NCBI GenBank assembly: GCA_013298595.1
Contig: JAAFIG010000008.1
Location: forward strand, 62,001 to 126,000
From: Deinococcales bacterium
GTDB lineage: Bacteria > Deinococcota > Deinococci > Deinococcales > JAAFIG01
DNA length: 64,000 nucleotides
Reading direction: 5' to 3'
The notes under the pieces were generated by a model. That model made no database searches and was not told the DNA's origin. It saw nothing but the letters and a program-made list of their open reading frames with translations. Shown piece after piece: positions 40,940 to 48,078 of the stretch. A program made the translations under genes and the position numbers. Position 1 is the first letter of the stretch, and each line of letters opens with the position of its first letter.

Positions 40940-43327
40940 ATGTCACAGGAAGTCAAAAAATATACACCTGAATTTAAACAAAAAGCTATTAAATCGGTAC
41001 GGAAAGGCAAAAGTATCAGTGAAGTAGCTGTAGAAGTGGGTGTGTCTCGAGCAACACTTAATCGTTGGGTAAATGCGGTTTTAGAAAGAGCAACTAAGCA
41101 AGAAAGTAAATCGGATAAAATAATAGCAGATAAGCCTAATATTGCTGTATCTGGACAAAGAAATATTCGATCAGTGCCACAAGAAACCCCTCAAATTATT
41201 GGGCAAAAACCAGTCGGAGAAATTACTTCAGAATTAGTGGCAGAGCCAAAAGAAATATTTTCGGAAGTAATAGTACCAAAAGTTGGTACAACTTTGGATA
41301 TACCTTTTTTGGATTGGGTTAAAATTAATGCCGAAGCCTTAGTTAAAGAGGCTTTTATGGGACTATTTGAACGTGAAATTGATCAACCAAGTCTTGAAGT
41401 ATTTGCAGATGTTTTAAGAGAAAATCCTCAAATGAGTCAAGTATTGATGAGACTTATTAAATCTCAGGAATTTGTAGCGAAATCATTGATGAGTCTTGAA
41501 TTTCAGCAAAAAATACAATCAGTATTAGAAACCCTAGTAACCCACCTTGGTGGAGTAAAAATTGGTGTTTTTCATGAGGTAGCTTCAAACAAGTCAATCA
41601 AGCAACTTCTTATTTCTGCGATGAGTCGTGTATCTTTAGAAATAGAGGATCATTTTTTTTACCTTCATCAAAATCCAGGTGTTTACTTTCACTACAGTCA
41701 TTTTTCTAGATTATCTTCTTTGAAAAACTTGGGAATCATTTTTATTGCAGATGAAGCATGGTTGCCGTTTGCGCTTGCTATAGCAGGCTATGTGCATACT
41801 CAATATCAACTTGAAACAGTATTGGTATATGGACACTGGTCACCTGGAATTGCCGCTGCCGCTACATTATGTGCATCAGTGTTTGACGTGATTAGTTTGC
41901 AAAAATTGAAAGAACTTCCTCAAAGCTCAATGTTTTCTCCAAAAATCATTATTTCACACTCCTATGGCTGGAAAGATGAAACAACGTATTTATTGAAGAC
42001 CTTTCCGATGGCGGCTTTCTTTATTTATGCAGATGGTTTTAAGAATGAAGTAAGTATAGACTTAAACCAGCATAAAATAATAGGAGGTGCAATCTTTTTT
42101 GAGTACGAACCTCAGAATAAACCCATAAATGCACTTACAATAATTCCCGCTAAAGCAGTACTTTTAGCAAGCGATAAAATCTCTGCAATATACAAATTTC
42201 AGCCAAGTTTAAGCAATAGCAAGTTTGAAAACTATGCTGTGGTTTACTTGCGCTACTGGGGTAAAGGTGACTATAAATTTACATTTGAAGAAGTAATGCA
42301 ATGCTTCTATGATACGATCACTCGCTATATTACCCCGAGTACAGTCGTAGTTATTAAAAATGATAAACGTGCTGATCAGATGTTATTTCCAGAGATCAGG
42401 AAACTACTTGTTAATCAGAAGTATACGGTATTTACTTTTGAGGAGTACTTATTACAACATCAAGTGGATATTGCTTACCAAGCATTACCTGTTGAATATT
42501 TTCTTGCACGTGGACTGTTATGTGATGCAAAAACGCATGTTGTTTTTGATAGTAGCATTGGGTTTATCTTGGCGACACATCCTAATGTACGACGAGAGAC
42601 AAATATTGTTATTGGTGCAGTCGTGGATACTTTTAAGGAGAAAATTGAATTTGAACCTGAACTGAGTGAAAAAGAAATTGAAACACAGCTTTATACTACT
42701 CATCCTGGACTCTACACCATTAGTTATTATTCAAAACAATATACTGATGCCATTTTTGCAACAGTAGGTTTTCGTAATTGTGAGCTTATAGAAAGTAAAG
42801 GAAATTTTCTATTCTACATAGTAATAAATAGACAAACGGTAGGGAAATTATTGGAAATTGTTAATTCTGATTTGCAAACTATTGAACAGAAAAGAGATGC
42901 TGTCACTGTTTTTTTTGCTAATTTAGATTTGAATTTGATTAGCAATCAACAATTCGTTTTTCCTGCTTTTTCGGCACAAATATTGAATTTAGTAGGGAAA
43001 AAAATTGATAATTATATTCAAAGTACGCAACAATCTGGATTTGTTATGTATGGACCTTATCTTAATTTAGGTAAGGGACAATATATAGCAAGGATTTTTA
43101 CTGAATTCCCTACCAAAGTAGAAGGTCAAATTAAACTTGATGTGATTAGTGCTGGTGGTAAGATTCACAGCGCTATCACTCTAAATCAATCTGAGCTAGT
43201 TAATGAACATATCCTCGCGGTTTCATTTATTGTTGAACTAGAAGTACAAAGACTTGAGGTAAGGATGCGGATTTCAGAAACTGTTGATGTAATTATATAC
43301 GGATTGACTATTTCTCGTGAAGATTAA
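40940..43327 (+). CDS. Transposase-type HTH fused to DUF4214 and polysialyltransferase-like glycan enzyme
   Basis: The protein has 795 residues. Residues 1-50 are an IS3/IS911 OrfA-type helix-turn-helix: KYTPEFKQKAIKSVRKGKSI, SEVAVEVGVSRATLNRWV. After a linker, about 125-180 resembles DUF4214 (EAFMGLFEREIDQPSLEVFADVL). The middle (about 205-640) looks like a capsule transferase of the polysialyltransferase type, best seen in LPVEYFLARGLLCDAKTHVVFDSS. The C-terminal ~110 residues (IQSTQQSGFVMYGPY onward) match the tail of the tandem-GT4 protein. I chose the ATG at 40940 because GGAG lies 5 nt upstream. NeuB and NeuA downstream fit a sialic-acid-type donor. No IS OrfB or terminal repeats were found. 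Confidence 0.68.
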   Translation: MSQEVKKYTPEFKQKAIKSVRKGKSISEVAVEVGVSRATLNRWVNAVLERATKQESKSDKIIADKPNIAVSGQRNIRSVPQETPQIIGQKPVGEITSELVAEPKEIFSEVIVPKVGTTLDIPFLDWVKINAEALVKEAFMGLFEREIDQPSLEVFADVLRENPQMSQVLMRLIKSQEFVAKSLMSLEFQQKIQSVLETLVTHLGGVKIGVFHEVASNKSIKQLLISAMSRVSLEIEDHFFYLHQNPGVYFHYSHFSRLSSLKNLGIIFIADEAWLPFALAIAGYVHTQYQLETVLVYGHWSPGIAAAATLCASVFDVISLQKLKELPQSSMFSPKIIISHSYGWKDETTYLLKTFPMAAFFIYADGFKNEVSIDLNQHKIIGGAIFFEYEPQNKPINALTIIPAKAVLLASDKISAIYKFQPSLSNSKFENYAVVYLRYWGKGDYKFTFEEVMQCFYDTITRYITPSTVVVIKNDKRADQMLFPEIRKLLVNQKYTVFTFEEYLLQHQVDIAYQALPVEYFLARGLLCDAKTHVVFDSSIGFILATHPNVRRETNIVIGAVVDTFKEKIEFEPELSEKEIETQLYTTHPGLYTISYYSKQYTDAIFATVGFRNCELIESKGNFLFYIVINRQTVGKLLEIVNSDLQTIEQKRDAVTVFFANLDLNLISNQQFVFPAFSAQILNLVGKKIDNYIQSTQQSGFVMYGPYLNLGKGQYIARIFTEFPTKVEGQIKLDVISAGGKIHSAITLNQSELVNEHILAVSFIVELEVQRLEVRMRISETVDVIIYGLTISRED

Positions 43328-43338
43328 AGGGGATATAA

Positions 43339-43383
43339 ATGAGTTATATTCCAATACCCATTTTTTCAAAGATGGTTCTGTGA
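43339..43383 (+). CDS. 15-codon ORF, leader or gene remnant
   Basis: ATG at 43339 has a good ribosome-binding site (AAAGGGGA) and encodes MSYIPIPIFSKMVL before a TGA. It lies between the HTH-fusion gene and the IMPase gene. A normal translation signal on so short a frame suggests the broken 5' end of a lost gene, or a leader peptide. Confidence 0.3.
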   Translation: MSYIPIPIFSKMVL

Positions 43384-43393
43384 TAAGGTGTAA

Positions 43394-44113
43394 ATGAATC
43401 CTGAAAATACTGTCAAAAATATACTGATAGCAATAAAGCAATTCATTGAAGATAACTCATTTTCAATAAACGAAAATCGTTATCAAATTCAGTACAAATC
43501 AGATGGAAGCCCAGTCACAGCTGCCGATGTATTACTCGAGAATAAAATTAGAGATTTTTTGCAAGGCTTTGACTTACCTATCACACTGATTGGCGAAGAA
43601 TCTTTTGATCATAAAACACTTGAAAAACTGGAGTATGTTGCCATTCTTGATCCAATAGATGGTACAGAAAACTTTTGTTCGGGCTTCAAAGAATGGGGTG
43701 TTTCACTTGGTATTTGGCATCATCAAGAACACCTTGGTAGTTTATTAATGATGCCTGAATTTGGGCTTTCCTTAATGACGGGTGATACTTGTGAGAAAGT
43801 TCCATTCTCGAGAATTACAGGTTTCTCGTCTTCATATCATGATGCGATTGCGACAGGTATCAAGGATGCTGTTGAGTACCGAGTGATGGGTTGTGCGGTT
43901 TACAATATTTACAATGTGATTCGTGGTTCTTTTTGCCGTTTTATCAACCCCAAAGGTGCCTATATTTGGGATTTATTACCTGGCTTGATGCTTGCGCTCG
44001 AGCATGGTTGTGAGGTGTTACTTGATGATGAGCCTTTCTATGGCGGATTTCTCGACCCAACTCGAAAGTATCGCGTTGACATACGCCACCGATACGATCT
44101 TCATTCTGGGTAA
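43394..44113 (+). CDS. Inositol-monophosphatase-family phosphatase
   Basis: The 239-residue metal-dependent phosphatase is of the IMPase/CysQ superfamily. Metal ligands are in GEESFD (near residue 67), DPIDGTENF (near 87-95) and the C-terminal AYIWDLLPGLMLA in place of the usual WDxAAG. Family members act on inositol phosphate, histidinol phosphate, PAP or sugar phosphates. It lies directly before NeuB and NeuA, and a nonulosonic acid route through a 9-phosphate needs a phosphatase. I infer that it may supply that step. Its 3' end overlaps the neuB reading frame by about 90 bp. CTCGAG returns here (three sites). Confidence 0.8.
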   Translation: MNPENTVKNILIAIKQFIEDNSFSINENRYQIQYKSDGSPVTAADVLLENKIRDFLQGFDLPITLIGEESFDHKTLEKLEYVAILDPIDGTENFCSGFKEWGVSLGIWHHQEHLGSLLMMPEFGLSLMTGDTCEKVPFSRITGFSSSYHDAIATGIKDAVEYRVMGCAVYNIYNVIRGSFCRFINPKGAYIWDLLPGLMLALEHGCEVLLDDEPFYGGFLDPTRKYRVDIRHRYDLHSG

Positions 44114-45572
44114 GGGACAGAGCGCTGATTTAATTGCCCCACAATTATTGATTGATTCGTTCGTAATCGCAGTCAATGATGCTGAACGAATTGCGCCTAC
44201 CGATGTAACGGTGTTTCATGCGCCATGGGTAGTGCGTGGTCTTGCGGATGCAGGTTTTCGCTCGAGTTTATATGTAACAGCACAACCATTTGATGCAAAG
44301 GGTAAATCGGTGATGGTAGTGCCTTATCAGCCATTGAATCAAGGTTCAGCGGATTTGCTGATGCAACGTTTTATGTCCGATGAGTTTGTTCTCGAGGAGG
44401 TCTTGTTTTTATCAGCATTGCAAATTGCACGCCAAGTCGCAAAACTGCGTGGACGTTCACAGACGGTTTATATGGTAGGTTTTGATTTTGATGCAAATGC
44501 TGGTTATAGCAAAGCGATTGATGTGGATTATGCACCGCCAAGTGCTGCTAAAAAATCCTTAGCAATTTCACCACAAGAACATTATTTTGTGCATGCTTTG
44601 TACTTACTCAAAGATTCGGATTTAATTGTTAAACATATTGGTTTGCGAAGTTTTAGTGCGATGTCGCCACTCGAGTTAAATTCGGCATTGTTGCACACAG
44701 TGAGCACCTTAGACCCTCAGCGTACCTTGAGGGTAGCAGTGGTGGCAGAATTAACCACTAATCATTTCGGGGATCGTTTGCGACTTGAGCGTTTAATTCG
44801 GGCGAGTCGAGCAGCAGGAGCAGATTTTATTAAGTTGCAAAAACGTGATGTGACCAGTTTTTATACACCTAAGCAACTTAATTCACCGTATTTATCACCT
44901 TTTGGTAAGACCTTTGCAGATTATCGTTTGCAACTTGAATTAAGCGCTGATGATTTACATTTTGTAGACCGATTATGCAAAGACCTTGGTATTGCATGGT
45001 TTGCTTCGGTGTTAGATCAGCCTTCGTTTGAATTTATGCTGCAATTTACACCAAGCATGGTTAAATTACCATCTACAATTTCTGAACACACAGATTATCT
45101 TCGGTTTGTGGCGAATAATCATACGGGTAAAGTTGTGTTGTCCACGGGTATGACCGACACGGCTTACGAAAATTTTGTGCTCGAGAATTTCTCAAAATGC
45201 GAGCGACTGTATTTATTGCAATGTAATTCGGCGTACCCAACACCACTCGAGGATTGTAATGTAGCGGTTGTTCGTCATTATCATGAGCTGTCTTATTCTG
45301 ATCCTAGAATAGTGGCTGGTTACTCGAGTCATGACTTTGGTTGGAAAGCGTCTGTATTAGCTGTGGCGGCAGGAGCACAAATGCTCGAGAAGCACGTTAA
45401 ACTTGGGAATACTGAATGGGCACATTTTGATGCAGTGGCTGTGGACTTAACCACGTCGGCATTTACTGAATATGTTGGACATGTGCGTGAAGCCGAACTG
45501 ATTATGGGTAGTCAAGTTAAGAAAGTGAATATCAGTGAGCACCATAAATATTCTCGAAGTGCAGCTCAGTGA
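44025..45572 (+). CDS. neuB: NeuB-type nonulosonic acid synthase with an extra N-terminal domain
   Basis: The protein has about 515 residues. The C-terminal ~285 residues are a sialic acid synthase TIM barrel: VVAELTTNHFGD, GADFIKLQKRDV, DLGIAWFASVLDQPS, MVKLPSTIS, VVLSTGMTD, LLQCNSAYPTPLEDCNV, GYSSHDFG and AQMLEKHVKLG. It condenses phosphoenolpyruvate with a hexose-type aldose. The N-terminal ~215 residues are an added domain (IFILGKGQSADLI, VYMVGFDF, HYFVHALYLLKD) with a pattern like GT42 sialyltransferases or DUF115. The usual C-terminal antifreeze-like (SAF) domain is absent. Start uncertain: ATG 44025 has GAGGTG upstream; ATG 44040 is the alternative. Both lie inside the upstream gene. 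Confidence 0.82.
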   Translation: MMSLSMADFSTQLESIALTYATDTIFILGKGQSADLIAPQLLIDSFVIAVNDAERIAPTDVTVFHAPWVVRGLADAGFRSSLYVTAQPFDAKGKSVMVVPYQPLNQGSADLLMQRFMSDEFVLEEVLFLSALQIARQVAKLRGRSQTVYMVGFDFDANAGYSKAIDVDYAPPSAAKKSLAISPQEHYFVHALYLLKDSDLIVKHIGLRSFSAMSPLELNSALLHTVSTLDPQRTLRVAVVAELTTNHFGDRLRLERLIRASRAAGADFIKLQKRDVTSFYTPKQLNSPYLSPFGKTFADYRLQLELSADDLHFVDRLCKDLGIAWFASVLDQPSFEFMLQFTPSMVKLPSTISEHTDYLRFVANNHTGKVVLSTGMTDTAYENFVLENFSKCERLYLLQCNSAYPTPLEDCNVAVVRHYHELSYSDPRIVAGYSSHDFGWKASVLAVAAGAQMLEKHVKLGNTEWAHFDAVAVDLTTSAFTEYVGHVREAELIMGSQVKKVNISEHHKYSRSAAQ

Positions 45573-45650
45573 TTTTTCAATGCCTTTTTTGGGATTTGCG
45601 TGATAAACTGCTGATTGCCCAAGCGTATGCTTGGTATTAAAAGGTGATTT

Positions 45651-46316
45651 GTGAAAATTGTTGCGTTTGTACCATTGAAACTGAATAACGAGCGTTTATC
45701 AAATAAAAACACGAAATTATTTGATAATGGCAAACCATTGCTTTCTTATATTTTAGATACCTTAACTCAGGTTGATAGTATTACAGCCTCGTATGTCTAC
45801 TGTAGTCAAGAAAGTGTGACACAGTACTTGCCTGAAGGTATTCAATTCCTGCAACGAAGTCCTTCTTTAGATTTATCAACTACAAAAATGAATGAAATCA
45901 TGCACGCTTTTGCAAAAGAAATTCCTGCTGATATTTATGTTTTAACACATGCCACTGCACCTTTTTTAAATCAAGAATCGATACAATTGGGTATTCAAAA
46001 AGTTCTTACCCAAGGGTATGATTCTGCTTTGTCAGTTGTGAAAATGCAGGATTTTTTTTGGAAGAATGGTCAACCACTCAATTACAATCCAGAATCCATT
46101 CCTCGAACCCAAGATTTAGAACCTATATTTGTTGAAACAACTGGTTTATACATCTATAAACGTGAAGTTCTGCTCGAGAAAAATACAAGAATTGGTAGCA
46201 AACCATATTTAATAGAAGTTTCTAAAATAGAAGCCACAGATATTAACGAACCCATAGATTTTGAAATAGCCAATGCGATTGCAATACAGCCTCTAGCGAG
46301 GACTACAAAGCCATGA
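45651..46316 (+). CDS. neuA: CMP-nonulosonic acid synthetase (acylneuraminate cytidylyltransferase)
   Basis: The 221-residue nucleotidyltransferase activates a nonulosonic acid with CTP. The N-terminal loop is FVPLKLNNERLSNKNTKLFDNGKPL, a variant of the NeuA loop (usually IPARGGSKG). Later parts are standard: ILDTLTQVDSI, THATAPFL, YDSALSVVKMQDFFW, ETTGLYIYKREVL and EATDINEPIDFEIANAI (metal-binding Asp). It uses a GTG start with AAAGGTG upstream. Its stop overlaps the permease start as ATGA, tying donor synthesis to export. Together with NeuB it gives a CMP-sialic-acid-like donor. No NeuC-type epimerase is present. Confidence 0.82.
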   Translation: MKIVAFVPLKLNNERLSNKNTKLFDNGKPLLSYILDTLTQVDSITASYVYCSQESVTQYLPEGIQFLQRSPSLDLSTTKMNEIMHAFAKEIPADIYVLTHATAPFLNQESIQLGIQKVLTQGYDSALSVVKMQDFFWKNGQPLNYNPESIPRTQDLEPIFVETTGLYIYKREVLLEKNTRIGSKPYLIEVSKIEATDINEPIDFEIANAIAIQPLARTTKP

Positions 46317-47308
46317 GCGGTGAAAGTCCTAAAACACAAATGGAAATACATCAAGCGAATCAAGCAAACGATGACGCATTGCTTTTACGAAATGCACTCG
46401 AGCGTATTCAATTGCTCGAGCAACAATTGCAGCAACAACATATATCAGAAAAAGCCTCAGAGATTCAAGGCGTGATATCACGCAGTAAACCACCACCTGA
46501 ACCTCCCGCATTTTTAGTACCACTCCAAAGTATTTGGAAGTACCGTTATTTTATTCGGAATTGGGTTTACCGTGACCTACTCAGTCGAGCAGTTCGGAGT
46601 CAACATGGGCTTATTTGGATGATTCTTAGCCCATTAGCTATGACAGCGGTCTACGTTTTTGCATTTTCATCAATTCTGGGTGGGCGTGTTGTTAATGGGG
46701 AAAATAATTCTTTTGTGTACCCGCTTTACATTACTTCGGGGTTAATTGCCTGGAATTTATTCGCAGATTTATTGACTCGAGGAATGGGTGTTTTTGCGGA
46801 GAATTCAACTTTGATGAAAAAAATTTCATTCCCAAGAATTATTTTACCAATCAGTATGTCTTTAAGTGCTTTGATTACGAGTTTGGTAGCTTGTGCTGTG
46901 ACAATATTTTTGTTTGCATTGGTGGGTCAGTTTCCTTCTGTGCATATTTTATGGTTGCCAGTTATTATTTTACCTGTTGCTTCGTTAGCGATTGGTATTG
47001 GTACAATTTTGGGTACATTTGTGGTGTTTTTTCGTGATTTAGTACGTATTGTTCCGATTTTATTACAAGTTGTATTTTGGCTCACCCCAATTGTTTACAC
47101 CATTGATTCATTAAAAAGCCCAATGAAAGAACTGATTGTTTATAACCCAATGGTTCCAGTGATTGCTTCGTACCGTGATGTGTTTGTTTATCATAAAAGC
47201 CCCGAATTCTTGGGTTTGTTATTTTCATTATTAATTGGTCTGGTTTTTCAAATTATTTCAACTTTTATTTTCTTTAAATCACGTAAAGAAATCGTGGATG
47301 CCTTATGA
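46313..47308 (+). CDS. wzm: Polysaccharide ABC exporter, permease
   Basis: The 331-residue ABC-2 permease has six hydrophobic helices (about residues 90-325), preceded by a soluble N-terminal segment of about 65 residues with a coiled-coil stretch (ERIQLLEQQLQQQHISEKA). The family pattern includes YRDLLSRAVRSQHGLIWMILSPLAM, NLFADLLTRGMGVFAENSTLMKKISFPR and FFRDLVRIVPILLQVVFWLTPIVY. It moves undecaprenyl-linked glycan across the cytoplasmic membrane with the ATPase that follows. The extra coiled-coil N-terminus is unusual. Overlaps of 4 nt with both neighbours (ATGA) show tight coupling. Confidence 0.92.
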   Translation: MSGESPKTQMEIHQANQANDDALLLRNALERIQLLEQQLQQQHISEKASEIQGVISRSKPPPEPPAFLVPLQSIWKYRYFIRNWVYRDLLSRAVRSQHGLIWMILSPLAMTAVYVFAFSSILGGRVVNGENNSFVYPLYITSGLIAWNLFADLLTRGMGVFAENSTLMKKISFPRIILPISMSLSALITSLVACAVTIFLFALVGQFPSVHILWLPVIILPVASLAIGIGTILGTFVVFFRDLVRIVPILLQVVFWLTPIVYTIDSLKSPMKELIVYNPMVPVIASYRDVFVYHKSPEFLGLLFSLLIGLVFQIISTFIFFKSRKEIVDAL

Positions 47309-48051
47309 ACCCTGTTCGAGTCAGTCATGTTAGTAAAACGTATACCAAATACGATACCGAATTAAAACGTGTAGCCAATTGGTTTGGGGCATCTTTTGCG
47401 GCAAAACAAGAATTCCACGCTTTAACAGATATCAGTTTTGAAATCCAACCAAGACAAACCATTGGCTTACTTGGTCGCAATGGCGCAGGCAAAAGCACGT
47501 TATTAAAAATTATCGCAGGTACGACATACCCAACAGCGGGTGAAGTGGAAATCCGAGGTACTGTTGCAGCGATTCTCGAGCTTGCACTTGGTTTTCACCC
47601 AGATTATAACGGGATCGAAAACGCTCAAAATGCCTTGAGCTTACGTGGTTTTACGCGTCGTGAAGTTGAAGCAATGATGCCTTATGTTGAAGACTTTGCC
47701 GAGTTAGGTAAACATTTCAAAGAGGATTTGCGTACATATTCGAGTGGTATGTCCTCGCGTTTAGCATTTGCTGTTGTGACGGCAGTACGCCCCGATGTTT
47801 TAATTGTAGATGAAGCATTATCAGTAGGCGATGCTTATTTTGCAAAGAAATCATATGCTCGAATCCGAGAATTCCGCGATTTGGGTACATCATTAGTAAT
47901 AGCTTCTCATGGTATGCCAGTTATTGAAGAATTGTGTGACCGTGCAATTTTATTAGATCAAGGACGTTTACTCGCTGATGGTACACCAGTCAGTGTGGCA
48001 AAAGAGTACGCAGATTTCATACGAATTCAAAACCCGTACACAGCATTATAA
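47305..48051 (+). CDS. wzt: Polysaccharide ABC exporter, ATPase
   Basis: The 248-residue ATPase is of the Wzt/KpsT/TagH type. Walker A is GLLGRNGAGKSTLLK, the signature is TYSSGMSSRLAFA, Walker B is VLIVDEAL, and the H-loop is SHGM. It ends shortly after the nucleotide-binding domain (NPYTAL), so the C-terminal carbohydrate-binding domain that lets O9a-type Wzt read the WbdD cap is missing. Recognition of a finished chain would need another protein; the beta domains on the two large glycan proteins are speculative candidates. The ATG overlaps the permease stop. Confidence 0.94.
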   Translation: MNPVRVSHVSKTYTKYDTELKRVANWFGASFAAKQEFHALTDISFEIQPRQTIGLLGRNGAGKSTLLKIIAGTTYPTAGEVEIRGTVAAILELALGFHPDYNGIENAQNALSLRGFTRREVEAMMPYVEDFAELGKHFKEDLRTYSSGMSSRLAFAVVTAVRPDVLIVDEALSVGDAYFAKKSYARIREFRDLGTSLVIASHGMPVIEELCDRAILLDQGRLLADGTPVSVAKEYADFIRIQNPYTAL

Positions 48052-48078
48052 ATCTAATTGAACGGTGGCGTTGTTGTA

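Noticed and set aside
40940-43327. A complete IS3-family element
   Set aside because: Only the OrfA-type HTH is present. I found no OrfB (DDE) frame, no terminal inverted repeats and no target duplication.
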